Of a stretch of 64,000 nt of DNA, positions 1-8,147 are shown in pieces. The DNA comes from Brevibacillus formosus. Lineage in GTDB: Bacteria; Bacillota; Bacilli; Brevibacillales; Brevibacillaceae. Under the pieces are notes generated by a model. That model saw nothing but the letters and a program-made list of their open reading frames with translations. It searched no databases and was not told the origin of the DNA. The translations under genes and the position numbers were made by a program. The stretch spans positions 473,343 to 537,342 of the forward strand of contig NZ_PXZL01000013.1 in the NCBI RefSeq assembly GCF_003013405.1, in the 5' to 3' direction. The first letter of the stretch is position 1, and every line of letters starts with the position of its first letter.

Positions 1-1
1 G

Positions 2-604
2 ATGTATTTGATTGGCGGGACGCACATTATCGAAGAAAACGGCAAGCTTTACAATACGGCTTTTCTGTTTTACCCGGATGGACGTGTAGGCCAGCAGAAA
101 AAAATCCATATCACGCCATGGGAAGTAAAAGGCTGGAATATGGGGGCTGGCGACTCTCTGCAAATCTTTGAGACCGACAAAGGGAAGGTCGCGATGATTA
201 TTTGCTACGACATTGAGTTCCCTGAGTGGGTGCGCATCGCCAAAGCACGGGGCGCAGACGTCATTTTCTGCCCATCCTGCACGGATGATCGCCATGCATT
301 CCATCGCGTACGTTATACAAGTCATGCACGGACAATTGAAAACCAAGTGTATGTCGTGCTGACTGGTACTGTAGGTTCGCTGCCGACAGTTGATTTCATG
401 CGAGCGAACTTTGGACAAGCGGCGATCTTGACGCCAAACGATGTTCCGTTCCCTCCGCGAGGCATTCTTGCTGAAGGGGAAATCAACCACGACATGATGG
501 TAACCGCTGATCTGGATATTCAATTGCTATACGACGTGCGGGAAAAAGGCTCTGTCACAACCTGGCGCGACCGCCGCACCGATTTGTATACAGACTGGAA
601 GTAA
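2..604 (+). CDS. Carbon-nitrogen hydrolase (nitrilase superfamily), C-terminal part
   Basis: Partial gene whose beginning lies before the window; 200 residues are visible. The nitrilase-superfamily core is clear: a lysine-bearing segment (QQKKIHITPWE), then the nucleophile-elbow ICYDIEFPE with the catalytic cysteine, and a following CPSCTDD segment. The family hydrolyses or transfers carbon-nitrogen bonds of amides or nitriles in the cytoplasm. The substrate cannot be read from this fragment. A GNAT gene follows about 40 bases later. In Bacillus YhcX a GNAT domain and a nitrilase domain are fused in one protein, so the adjacency may reflect the same functional pair as separate genes. Confidence 0.9.
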   Translation: MYLIGGTHIIEENGKLYNTAFLFYPDGRVGQQKKIHITPWEVKGWNMGAGDSLQIFETDKGKVAMIICYDIEFPEWVRIAKARGADVIFCPSCTDDRHAFHRVRYTSHARTIENQVYVVLTGTVGSLPTVDFMRANFGQAAILTPNDVPFPPRGILAEGEINHDMMVTADLDIQLLYDVREKGSVTTWRDRRTDLYTDWK

Positions 605-641
605 GCATTCCATCGTGACTCTGGACAGCAGGAGGATGCAT

Positions 642-1313
642 ATGTACAGAAAAGAGCTGTATGTATTTGAAGGGAACAAGCCACGCAAAGCTGTTATTCG
701 CAACTACAATCACGCTGACTTCTTCGAATTGATCCAAATACAGGCGGAGAGTTTTCCACCGCCATTCCCGTCTGAGCTATGGTGGAACCAGGAGCAGCTG
801 ACGAACCATATTACGCTGTTCCCGGAAGGTGCCATTTGTGTAGAAGTGGACGGCGTTTTGGCAGGTTCGATGACAGGGCTGCTCGTGAAATTTGATCCGG
901 CTCACCCCGAGCATAAGTGGGAGGATGTCACGGATAGCGGTTATATCCGTAACCATGATCCGCAAGGGGACACGCTGTACATCGTAGATATTTGCATCCG
1001 CCCGAGCTTCCGCAAGCTGGGATTGGGTCAACAGATGATGCAAGCGATGTATGAGCTGGTGGTACAAAAAGGACTGTGCAGATTGCTGGGTGGAGGTCGC
1101 ATGCCGGGATATGGACGTTTTGCAGACCAATGGACACCTGAGCAGTATTTGGAGCGAGTACTGACAGGGGAAGTAAGAGACCCGGTGATTACATTTCTCA
1201 TGCGCTGCGGTCGCACGCCTGTTCAGGTCGTGGCGAATTATTTGGAAGATGAGGAATCTCGCAACTACGCGACACTCATGGAATGGAAAAATCCATTTCA
1301 GCAGCATCTGTAG
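642..1313 (+). CDS. GNAT-family N-acetyltransferase
   Basis: The 223-residue protein has a GNAT fold signature. The acetyl-CoA-binding segment reads RPSFRKLGLGQQMM (an R-x-x-G-x-G/A variant), preceded by the beta-strand TLYIVDICI. I chose ATG 642 because AGGAGG at 630-635 is 6 bases upstream; the in-frame GTG at 615 lies before that site, and ATG 636 abuts it. The gene follows the nitrilase-family gene closely and is probably cotranscribed with it. Substrate unknown. Confidence 0.85.
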   Translation: MYRKELYVFEGNKPRKAVIRNYNHADFFELIQIQAESFPPPFPSELWWNQEQLTNHITLFPEGAICVEVDGVLAGSMTGLLVKFDPAHPEHKWEDVTDSGYIRNHDPQGDTLYIVDICIRPSFRKLGLGQQMMQAMYELVVQKGLCRLLGGGRMPGYGRFADQWTPEQYLERVLTGEVRDPVITFLMRCGRTPVQVVANYLEDEESRNYATLMEWKNPFQQHL

Positions 1314-1353
1314 AACGTAATCCGACATAATCGATTGAGAGGGGATTTGACTG

Positions 1354-2025
1354 ATGGAATTCGTACGTATTCAACATATTGACAATCCGCTGTTTGCGAA
1401 GATGCACCGTTTGATGCAAGAGGTTTTCCCGCCTGAGGAAGTATTGGCGTACGATCTGTGGAAAGAGCCACTCGAGGATCCAGGCATTCGCGTATTTGTA
1501 GCTGTACACGAAGGAGAAGTTGTGGGCGCTACCGAATACCGTTATTACACGGACATGAACATAGCCATGACAGACTTCACGATCATTGGTCGAGAAGGAC
1601 TCGGAGTGGGACGATTCCTCGCCAGAGAGCGTCAAAAGGATCTGCTCGCTCTTGCTGCTGAAAACGGCAAGGAGCTGTACGGAATGTTTGCTGAAATCTA
1701 CGACCCGTACCGCGTGGAAGAACACAGCTTTGGCGGAATCAAGCCAATGGACCCATTTGTACGCCGTGAAGTGCTCTCTCATCTGGGCTACAAACGTACG
1801 AACTTTTCGTATGTGCATCCGTCCTGGCAAAATGACGGGGAAGCGGTATCCGGACTCGATCTGGGCTTCATGCCGACAAACGAAGAGCAAACGACACTCG
1901 AAGCGGATCTGATCGTCACGTTCTTGAAGCGCTATTACGCTGTGCTTCCACAAAAGCCGCAAGCATGGCTCGACATGGTGAAAGACTTGGAAAGCAAAGA
2001 ATTTGTAGAGCTGCTTCCTATCTAA
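1354..2025 (+). CDS. GNAT-family N-acetyltransferase, second copy type
   Basis: The 223-residue protein resembles GNAT acetyltransferases: EGEVVGATEYRYY for the central strands, then REGLGVGRFLARERQ as the probable acetyl-CoA pyrophosphate loop. It is not obviously a recent duplicate of the upstream GNAT gene. The ATG at 1354 follows a GAGAGGGG ribosome site. It is the third gene of a nitrilase-GNAT-GNAT cluster that ends at a terminator (2044-2086). Function beyond acyl transfer is unknown. Confidence 0.75.
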   Translation: MEFVRIQHIDNPLFAKMHRLMQEVFPPEEVLAYDLWKEPLEDPGIRVFVAVHEGEVVGATEYRYYTDMNIAMTDFTIIGREGLGVGRFLARERQKDLLALAAENGKELYGMFAEIYDPYRVEEHSFGGIKPMDPFVRREVLSHLGYKRTNFSYVHPSWQNDGEAVSGLDLGFMPTNEEQTTLEADLIVTFLKRYYAVLPQKPQAWLDMVKDLESKEFVELLPI

Positions 2026-2043
2026 TCGAAAGACAACAAGACC

Positions 2044-2086
2044 AACTCTCCTGTGGAGCTATGTTCACGGCTCCATGGGAGTTTTT
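2044..2086 (+). terminator. Rho-independent terminator
   Basis: Inverted repeat AACTCTCCTGTGGAGC / GCTCCATGGGAGTT followed by TTTTT. It closes the nitrilase-GNAT-GNAT cluster. Confidence 0.8.
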
Positions 2087-2144
2087 CGTAGAGTGTAAGT
2101 CAGATTATTGCGAAAAATACGAGGTGTATGAAGAGGGATTCAAA

Positions 2145-2240
2145 ATGAAAATGATCACACTGTGCGGGTCTACCAAATTCAAAAAGGAATTTGAGCAGGC
2201 AGATCTACTCTCAGACATTCACATGCAAAAACAGAGGTGA
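2145..2240 (+). pseudogene. 5' remnant of a nucleoside 2-deoxyribosyltransferase-like gene
   Basis: An ATG codes for MKMITLCGSTKFKKEFEQA and then runs into unrelated residues and a stop after 31 codons. The opening motif (hydrophobic strand, CGSTKF, KKEFE) is the hallmark beginning of the nucleoside 2-deoxyribosyltransferase / group-specific protein family, whose full members are roughly 110-150 residues. Only about 20 codons survive here. This looks like a deletion remnant, not a functional gene. Recognition rests on this short motif alone. Confidence 0.55.
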
Positions 2241-2245
2241 ACCAG

Positions 2246-2488
2246 GTGAAAGCTCAAAACCTAGCATCAATCTTCCTTTACATAGCCGTCATCTTTCACT
2301 TGCTGGGCATGAGTGGCTGGACTTCTGCAAAGCTGGCACAACCGATCGAGCTTGCCATCCTCGCGCTGATGCTTCTGTCCATTTTCATTTTACGGAAAAA
2401 GAAACGAAAAAAGCGCCGGGCAAGAAGGCCAGCACCAGAAGTAGCAGTCATGCTTGAGCATGCCGAGGAAGGAGAGCCAGACAAATGA
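2246..2488 (+). CDS. Small single-span membrane protein, unknown function
   Basis: The 80-residue protein has two short hydrophobic stretches (about residues 5-20 and 30-47), a strongly basic cluster ([12 protein letters not shown]) and an acidic tail. GTG 2246 is preferred because GAGGTG at 2234-2239 lies 6 bases upstream. Its end overlaps the ATG of the sigma-54 activator by 4 bases, so the two genes are probably translationally coupled. I do not recognise the family. A membrane partner for the activator is possible but speculative. Confidence 0.6.
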   Translation: MKAQNLASIFLYIAVIFHLLGMSGWTSAKLAQPIELAILALMLLSIFILRKKKRKKRRARRPAPEVAVMLEHAEEGEPDK

Positions 2489-3780
2489 TTCATGACATCC
2501 ACATGCAGGCGATTCTTGACGCTTCTCACGACGGCATCATCGCGGTCGATCGGGATTCCATGATTATCGGGGTCAATAAAAACGCGATGGAAATACTCGG
2601 TCTGCCAGGCAATATCGTTGGACAAAAAATTACCCGTTATATCCCCAATTCAGATATGTTGAGAATCTTGGCAACGGGAAAAAAGGAGATTGGGGACATT
2701 GCGACGATCCTTAATCGACAAATTATCATCAACCGTTTGCCGATTGTCGTGGAGGGTGAAATCGTGGGTGCGGTTTCCACTTTTAAAGAGATCACCGACA
2801 TTCAAAAAATGGAGATGCGCATTCGCAAGCAGAGCATGGAGAGCGGCTTGGAAGCCAAATTCCGCCTGGAGGATATCGTGGGAGAGTCTTCTGCGATCCG
2901 GGAAGCGAAGGAATGGGCGGAAACATTTGCAAGGACAGATGCGACAGTTCTCATACAGGGGGAGACTGGGACTGGCAAGGAGTTGTTTGCCCAAGGGATT
3001 CATTTGAGCAGCCAGCGTGCAACCGGTCCGTTCATCCCGGTTAACTGTGCGGCTCTCCCTGGCAATTTATTGGAGAGCGAGTTATTTGGATACGAGGAGG
3101 GCGCTTTTACAGGCGCGCGAAAAGGTGGAAAGCCCGGGCTGTTTGAATTGGCCCATGGAGGCACTCTGTTTCTCGATGAAATCGGAGAGATGTCGATCCC
3201 GATCCAAGCGTTGCTTTTGCGTATCTTGCAGGAGAAAAAAGTGCGCAGAATCAGCGGAGAACGCATCGTCCCTGTCGATGTGAGAATCATCGCGGCGACG
3301 AATCGGGATTTGGAACGACTGGTGGAGGAAAAGCAGTTTCGTTCAGACCTGTACTTCCGATTGAATGTGTTGACGCTAGAGTTGCCTGCTTTGCGAGAGC
3401 GAATTGAAGATATTCCGCTATTGGTGACATCGATCATTGAAGAAATCAAGGAACGGGAAAATAAAAGGCATCTGAAAGTAGAAGAGGCCGTTTTCCACGT
3501 TCTCAAACAATACGACTGGCCAGGCAATGTACGAGAGTTGCGCAACGTGGTGGAAAGAATGGTCTTGCTTTGCAAGAATGACGCGCTTGGCAAAGAGGAC
3601 ACCGCTTTTTTTGCCAAGAAGCTGTATCAGCGTCAATCTTCTCGAGATCAAGAAGAGGGAGAAGCAGAAGTCATCCGAAAGGTTTTGGCGGAGACAAAGG
3701 GAAACAAGGGGGAGGCGGCGAAAATTTTGGGAATGGATCGGTCCACCCTATGGAGAAAGATGAAGCGCTACGAAAGGTAG
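2485..3780 (+). CDS. Sigma-54-dependent transcriptional activator with PAS sensor domain
   Basis: The 431-residue protein has an N-terminal PAS domain (about 1-110, beginning [15 protein letters not shown]), a central AAA+ domain and a C-terminal Fis-type helix-turn-helix (about 408-428, [19 protein letters not shown]). The AAA+ domain carries Walker A GETGTGKE (159-166), the sigma-54-contact loop GAFTGA (206-211) and Walker B LFLDEI. It should remodel sigma-54 (SigL) RNA polymerase in response to a ligand or redox cue sensed by PAS. Tandem repeats and a -24/-12 promoter lie directly downstream, so the ECF-peptidase operon is its probable target. Confidence 0.95.
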   Translation: MIHDIHMQAILDASHDGIIAVDRDSMIIGVNKNAMEILGLPGNIVGQKITRYIPNSDMLRILATGKKEIGDIATILNRQIIINRLPIVVEGEIVGAVSTFKEITDIQKMEMRIRKQSMESGLEAKFRLEDIVGESSAIREAKEWAETFARTDATVLIQGETGTGKELFAQGIHLSSQRATGPFIPVNCAALPGNLLESELFGYEEGAFTGARKGGKPGLFELAHGGTLFLDEIGEMSIPIQALLLRILQEKKVRRISGERIVPVDVRIIAATNRDLERLVEEKQFRSDLYFRLNVLTLELPALRERIEDIPLLVTSIIEEIKERENKRHLKVEEAVFHVLKQYDWPGNVRELRNVVERMVLLCKNDALGKEDTAFFAKKLYQRQSSRDQEEGEAEVIRKVLAETKGNKGEAAKILGMDRSTLWRKMKRYER

Positions 3781-3788
3781 TAGAAATT

Positions 3789-3824
3789 GATGCAATTGCA
3801 ACATCAGCGATGCATATTTGCAAC
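3789..3824 (+). promoter_or_regulatory. Putative tandem upstream activating sequences
   Basis: Two similar dyads: GATGCAATTGCAACA (core TGCAATTGCA at 3791-3800) and GATGCATATTTGCAACA (core TGCATATTTGCA at 3811-3822). Their starts are exactly 20 bp apart, about two helical turns. They sit 55-90 bp upstream of the -24/-12 promoter and just after the activator gene, a typical enhancer position for a sigma-54 activator. Confidence 0.65.
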
Positions 3825-3875
3825 AGAGTGGAACCGTTACGTGTGTAATTTACAGAAAATTAAAAACATATTTAT

Positions 3876-3891
3876 TTGGCACGGTAGTTGC
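3876..3891 (+). promoter_or_regulatory. Sigma-54 (-24/-12) promoter of the ECF-peptidase operon
   Basis: TTGGCACGGTAGTTGC. The invariant GG (3878-3879) and GC (3890-3891) are separated by exactly 10 bases, and the flanking bases match the TGGCAC-N5-TTGC consensus. Transcription should start near 3903, 45 bases before the EcfA1 ATG. Confidence 0.9.
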
Positions 3892-3947
3892 TTATTTATA
3901 TGGTGGACACAACACATACGACTTTTACGAAGAGGCGAGGGGAGAGC

Positions 3948-4817
3948 ATGACACCACAACCGATTATTCGTGTAGAAAATGTCTCGTTTGCCTATCAGGT
4001 TAACCAAGATCAACAAATTCCTGTCCTGCAAAATGTCTCCCTAGAAGTGTTTCCAGGAGAGTATGTCGCCATCATCGGTCATAATGGCTCCGGTAAGTCA
4101 ACGCTGTCTAAGCATCTCAATGGAATTTTGACTCCAAAGGAAGGCGACGTCATCGTTAACGGGATCAACACGCGTGAAAAACAACGAATCCATGAAGTGA
4201 GGAGCCGTGTCGGGATAGTTTTTCAGCATCCGGATAATCAGATTGTCGCGACGATTGTAGAGGACGATGTGGCTTTCGGATTGGAGAACATCGGGACATC
4301 GGCGGAAGAGATGAAAACACGTGTGGATTTTGCACTAGAGGCAGTAGGAATGAGTGCATTTCGCCATCGGCCTCCCCATCATTTGTCTGGCGGCCAAAAG
4401 CAGCGGATCGCCATTGCGGGGATATTGGCCATGAAGCCGCAAGTCCTTGTCATGGACGAAGCGACGAGTATGCTGGACAGCTACGGTAGACAGGATATTT
4501 TGGCAGTCGTTCGCAAGCTGCATCGCGAAGGAATGACGATCGTCACAGTGACCCATCACATGTCAGAAGTAGCGGAAGCAGATCGCGTCATCGTGATGGA
4601 GGGCGGCAGGATCGTATTGGAGGGCACTCCGCGAGAGGTATTTTCCCATCAGGAAAGACTTCGCGAGCTACATCTGGATGTTCCAGACGCGAGCCGAATT
4701 GCTCAGCTCGTCCACTCCGAATATAGCGAATTTACACCTGATCTTATCCACAATGAGGAAGTTGTTGCGGAGGTTAATCGTCTATACGTCAGACAAGCGG
4801 AGGCGAGTGGTTCATGA
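3948..4817 (+). CDS. ecfA1: ECF transporter ATPase EcfA1
   Basis: The 289-residue ABC ATPase has Walker A GHNGSGKS (44-51), a Q-loop (FQHPDNQ), signature LSGGQ (146-150) and Walker B VLVMDE (166-171) with the CbiO-type ATSMLD. It powers an energy-coupling-factor importer together with EcfA2 and EcfT at the membrane. ATG 3948 was chosen because GAGGGGAG lies just upstream and the longer in-frame start at 3888 falls inside the sigma-54 promoter. First gene of a six-gene operon; its end overlaps EcfA2 by 4 bases. Confidence 0.93.
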   Translation: MTPQPIIRVENVSFAYQVNQDQQIPVLQNVSLEVFPGEYVAIIGHNGSGKSTLSKHLNGILTPKEGDVIVNGINTREKQRIHEVRSRVGIVFQHPDNQIVATIVEDDVAFGLENIGTSAEEMKTRVDFALEAVGMSAFRHRPPHHLSGGQKQRIAIAGILAMKPQVLVMDEATSMLDSYGRQDILAVVRKLHREGMTIVTVTHHMSEVAEADRVIVMEGGRIVLEGTPREVFSHQERLRELHLDVPDASRIAQLVHSEYSEFTPDLIHNEEVVAEVNRLYVRQAEASGS

Positions 4818-5674
4818 TGCAACCGATCGTAAACGTAGAAAATCTATCTCATATCTATATGCAAGGAACGCCCCTCGAACATCGGGCTCTCGACCAGGTA
4901 AGCATCCAGGTGGCAGAGGGCGAATGCTTGGCGATTATCGGTCATACCGGATCGGGAAAGTCGACGTTAATCCAGCATTTTAACGGCCTGATTCGCCCGC
5001 AGTCCGGTACGGTTATCATCAATGGAATGGATGTATCTTCACCGAAGATCGATATTCGTACGTTGCGCAGACAAGTAGGGCTCGTTTTTCAAAACCCGGA
5101 GGATCAACTGTTCGAAAAACTGGTCGGTGATGATGTAGCCTATGGCCCTTTTCGGATGGGGCTGCCTTTAGAGGAAGTGCGGCGACGGGTTCAGTGGGCG
5201 ATGGACTTGGTCGGCCTCTCGTTTCAGGAGATGAAAGACCGTCCGACTTTCGCCTTAAGTGGCGGACAGAAGCGCAAGGTGGCATTGGCTGGCGTCCTTT
5301 CCCTGCAACCCAAGGTTCTCGTGCTTGACGAGCCAACAGCAGGGCTGGACCCGCGCTCTCGTCTTGAGCTATTGGATCGCATCCGCCGTCTCAATCGTGA
5401 AGAAAAGCTAACGGTCATTTTCGTCTCGCATAATATGGAAGAGGTCGCCAAGCTTGCTGATCGTGTCTACGTCATGGCAAACGGCCAATCAGTCTGCGAA
5501 GGGACACCTCGACAAATTTTTGGCAACCAGGAATTGCTGCGGCAACATCATATCGGCACACCGGAATCGGTTGATATTTTATACAGGCTCCATGAGCAGG
5601 GCTACAGCATCGATCCTAGCGCTTTTTTACCCGAAGAAACAGCGATGGAAATTTTGAAACTGTTGAACCGCTAA
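4814..5674 (+). CDS. ecfA2: ECF transporter ATPase EcfA2
   Basis: The 286-residue ABC ATPase is paired with EcfA1. It has Walker A GHTGSGKS (43-50), Q-loop FQNPEDQ, signature LSGGQ and Walker B VLVLDEPTAGLD. The A1/A2 pair forms the nucleotide-binding dimer of ECF transporters. The 4-base overlap with ecfA1 (ATGA) indicates translational coupling. General house-keeping ECF modules in Bacillales lie among ribosomal-protein genes; this copy does not, which suggests a dedicated transporter. Confidence 0.93.
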   Translation: MMQPIVNVENLSHIYMQGTPLEHRALDQVSIQVAEGECLAIIGHTGSGKSTLIQHFNGLIRPQSGTVIINGMDVSSPKIDIRTLRRQVGLVFQNPEDQLFEKLVGDDVAYGPFRMGLPLEEVRRRVQWAMDLVGLSFQEMKDRPTFALSGGQKRKVALAGVLSLQPKVLVLDEPTAGLDPRSRLELLDRIRRLNREEKLTVIFVSHNMEEVAKLADRVYVMANGQSVCEGTPRQIFGNQELLRQHHIGTPESVDILYRLHEQGYSIDPSAFLPEETAMEILKLLNR

Positions 5675-5687
5675 GGAGGGGGTCCAC

Positions 5688-6524
5688 ATGTCAGCAGAAT
5701 TTGAATTGACGCGCAATATTACCATCGGGCAATATTTACCCACTGCTTCGGTTGTTCATCGTCTCGATCCTCGATTCAAGCTTGGTGCTTTCGTCATCCT
5801 CATTCTAGCGATTGCCATCTGCGATACATACGTAGGCAACCTGTTTGCTTTAGCCATTTGTATCTGGATGTTTCAAATCTCGAAAATTCCCCTGCATTAC
5901 GGCATATCCGGGATTAAGCCCGCTATCCCCTTTATCATCATTTTGGCGATCATGCAGTTGCTTTTTTACGGCGAGGTTGTCAATGGCGGAACCGTTTATT
6001 TGAAATACGGCTTCATCACGATCACGAGTGAGAGTGTACGCCTCGTCATTGTGTCTGCCATGCGCTTTGTAGAAGTGATCTTCTTATCGAGTGTCCTCAC
6101 GCTCAGTACTTCTACAACGGAACTTACGCACGGAATGGAGCGACTGCTGGGGCCTCTGGAAAAAGTAAAGTTTCCGGTTCATGCGTTTGCATTGATCATC
6201 ACGATTGCTGTGCGCTTTGTACCTACCTTCGCGATGGAAATGGAAAAAATGATGAAAGCACAAGCGTCCCGTGGTGCAGATTTCGGGACAGGAGAATGGT
6301 GGCGGATCATCCAGAGAACAAAAGACATGTTTCCCATCATCATTCCGCTGTTTAATGTGGCGCTCTCCAGAGCAGAAGATTTGATTTTGGCAATGGAAGC
6401 CAGATGCTACACACCCGGTGCTTCACGAACCAGATACACCCAGTACAAGGCGGTAGGCAAAGATTACGTCGCGCTGATCGCAAGCATAGTCATTTCTGCG
6501 GTCATGCTCGCCATACCTTGGTAG
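5688..6524 (+). CDS. ecfT: ECF transporter transmembrane component EcfT
   Basis: The 278-residue membrane protein has several hydrophobic helices and the conserved cytoplasmic coupling motif (ASRGADFG near residue 193), one of the short Ala/Ser-Arg-Gly motifs by which EcfT contacts the ATPases. The ATG follows TAAGGAGGGGG. The gene is 13 bases after ecfA2 and 66 bases before the S component. Confidence 0.92.
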   Translation: MSAEFELTRNITIGQYLPTASVVHRLDPRFKLGAFVILILAIAICDTYVGNLFALAICIWMFQISKIPLHYGISGIKPAIPFIIILAIMQLLFYGEVVNGGTVYLKYGFITITSESVRLVIVSAMRFVEVIFLSSVLTLSTSTTELTHGMERLLGPLEKVKFPVHAFALIITIAVRFVPTFAMEMEKMMKAQASRGADFGTGEWWRIIQRTKDMFPIIIPLFNVALSRAEDLILAMEARCYTPGASRTRYTQYKAVGKDYVALIASIVISAVMLAIPW

Positions 6525-6590
6525 GGGAGACTAGCGGGAACTCGCCCGAGTAGGGCATTCCACATAAAACTCGTAAAAGGAGGAGTATGC

Positions 6591-7148
6591 ATGGAGAAAG
6601 GCTTGACCGTGCGCAAGATTGTCATTGCAGGCGTTTTGGGTGCGATCGCGATTTTGCTCGGGGTGACTCGTCTCGGCTACATTCCGGTTCCGACAGCAGC
6701 GGGCAACGCCACTATTATGCACATCCCGGCTGTCATCGGGGGCATAATGGAGGGCTGGGGCGTTGGTATGATCATTGGCCTTATATTTGGAGTCTCTTCT
6801 TTCTTAAATGCCACCGTTCCGCTTTTTAAAGACCCGCTGGTAGCCATCCTGCCACGTTTGTTTATCGGTGTGACTGCTTACTTGACCTATGTCGGCTTGA
6901 AAAACATCAATCAGTACTTGGCGATTGGTGCCGCTGGTTTTATCGGGGCGATGACAAACACGATCCTGGTACTGGGCATGGCCGTCATTCGAGGATATAT
7001 GACTCTCGGTGTAGCGACCACAGTCGCAATCACGAGCGGCTTGCCAGAAGCAATTGTTTCTGTCATTGTTACATTGGCTGTCGTGGCGGCCTGGAAGAAA
7101 TTAGGCTCAGCAGGCAGGCAAAAATCGAAAATTTCAGGAGACTTATAA
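6591..7148 (+). CDS. ECF transporter substrate-binding S component, substrate unknown
   Basis: The 185-residue protein has about six membrane helices. Its layout (VPTAAGNATIMHIPAVIGGIM, then LPRLFIG) resembles S components of the RibU/PF12822-like group. It should bind the transported compound and dock on EcfT. The substrate cannot be deduced: no vitamin riboswitch precedes it, and the neighbours are peptidases instead of vitamin genes. AAGGAGG precedes the ATG. Its stop overlaps the start of the P1 peptidase gene. Confidence 0.85.
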   Translation: MEKGLTVRKIVIAGVLGAIAILLGVTRLGYIPVPTAAGNATIMHIPAVIGGIMEGWGVGMIIGLIFGVSSFLNATVPLFKDPLVAILPRLFIGVTAYLTYVGLKNINQYLAIGAAGFIGAMTNTILVLGMAVIRGYMTLGVATTVAITSGLPEAIVSVIVTLAVVAAWKKLGSAGRQKSKISGDL

Positions 7149-8110
7149 TGACCGGAACGATAGTTGACGTACCCGGCGTTCTCGTCGGGCATGCACATAA
7201 CGAAGAAACATTAACGGGATGCAGTGTGATTATGCTGGAAAAGCCGTCTGTCTGCGGCGTGGATGTCCGGGGTTCAGCCCCGGGCACCCGCGAGACGGAC
7301 CTCTTGGACCCTGTAAATCTGGTGAGTGTCGTCCATGCGATTTGCCTTTCGGGTGGCAGTGCATACGGTTTGGATGCTGCTACCGGTGTCATGCAGTATT
7401 TGGAGGAACGAGGCATCGGACTGGATGTTGGCTATGGCGTCGTTCCTATCGTTCCTGCGGCAGTCTTGTTCGACCTGGCTGTAGGCGACTATCGTGTTCG
7501 GCCTGATCGTCAAATGGGCTATGAGGCAGCACAGGCAGCAAGCCGTGAGACAGTGGCACAAGGAAATGTCGGTGCTGGTACAGGTGCGTCAGTAGGCAAG
7601 CTGAATGGATTTGGGAATGCAATGAAGAGCGGATTGGGCACAGCTTCCGTGATTTTACCCAATGGACTCGTGGTAGGCGCCATCGTCGCTGTGAATGCGG
7701 TCGGTCATGTGGTAGATCCTCAGTCAGGGACGATCTTAGCCGGGCCGAGAGATGAACAGGGAACCATTCGGGATAGCTTGGAGATGATGCGAAAGCATGC
7801 TTTTGCCCCGATCCCTCCAGGCACGAACACGACGATTGCCGTAGTCGCGAGCAATGCCCGCTTGTCCAAAGCAGAAGCAAACAAAGTAGCGCAAATGGCA
7901 CACGACGGGCTTGCCCGTGCGATCCGTCCGATTCACACCATGTACGATGGCGATACGGTCTTTGCTGTAGCAACAGACGAAATTGAGGCGAGTGTAGACT
8001 TGGTGGGCGCTTTGTCCACAGATGTGCTGGCAGAAGCCGTCATTCAAGCAGTTAAGCACGCAGAGGAAGCGGGGGGACTGCCATCTTATCGCAGTTACTT
8101 CCAGGCATAG
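7148..8110 (+). CDS. P1 (DmpA/NylC-like) family peptidase, cytosolic
   Basis: The 320-residue protein belongs to the self-processing N-terminal-nucleophile family S58/P1 (L-aminopeptidase/D-esterase DmpA, nylon-oligomer hydrolase NylC). Family blocks seen: GSAPGTRETDLL, GGSAYGLDA and GNVGAGTGASVGK. The predicted autocleavage site is N227/T228 in PGTNTTIAV, which would free Thr228 as nucleophile. There is no signal peptide, so it acts in the cytosol. Members hydrolyse short, D- or beta-amino-acid-containing amides. It overlaps the S-component gene, suggesting that it acts on the imported compound. A Tat-exported paralogue lies at 60425. Confidence 0.9.
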   Translation: MTGTIVDVPGVLVGHAHNEETLTGCSVIMLEKPSVCGVDVRGSAPGTRETDLLDPVNLVSVVHAICLSGGSAYGLDAATGVMQYLEERGIGLDVGYGVVPIVPAAVLFDLAVGDYRVRPDRQMGYEAAQAASRETVAQGNVGAGTGASVGKLNGFGNAMKSGLGTASVILPNGLVVGAIVAVNAVGHVVDPQSGTILAGPRDEQGTIRDSLEMMRKHAFAPIPPGTNTTIAVVASNARLSKAEANKVAQMAHDGLARAIRPIHTMYDGDTVFAVATDEIEASVDLVGALSTDVLAEAVIQAVKHAEEAGGLPSYRSYFQA

Positions 8111-8147
8111 GTATAACATAATTGGATGCAGAGGAGAGGATTGGCGG

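Noticed and set aside
777..1328. Long minus-strand frame opposite the first GNAT gene
   Set aside because: It is an antisense shadow of a clear GNAT gene, with no ribosome site and no family resemblance.
1276..1962. Minus-strand frame of 228 codons opposite the second GNAT gene
   Set aside because: Shadow frame; the plus-strand gene has the ribosome site and the acetyl-CoA motif.
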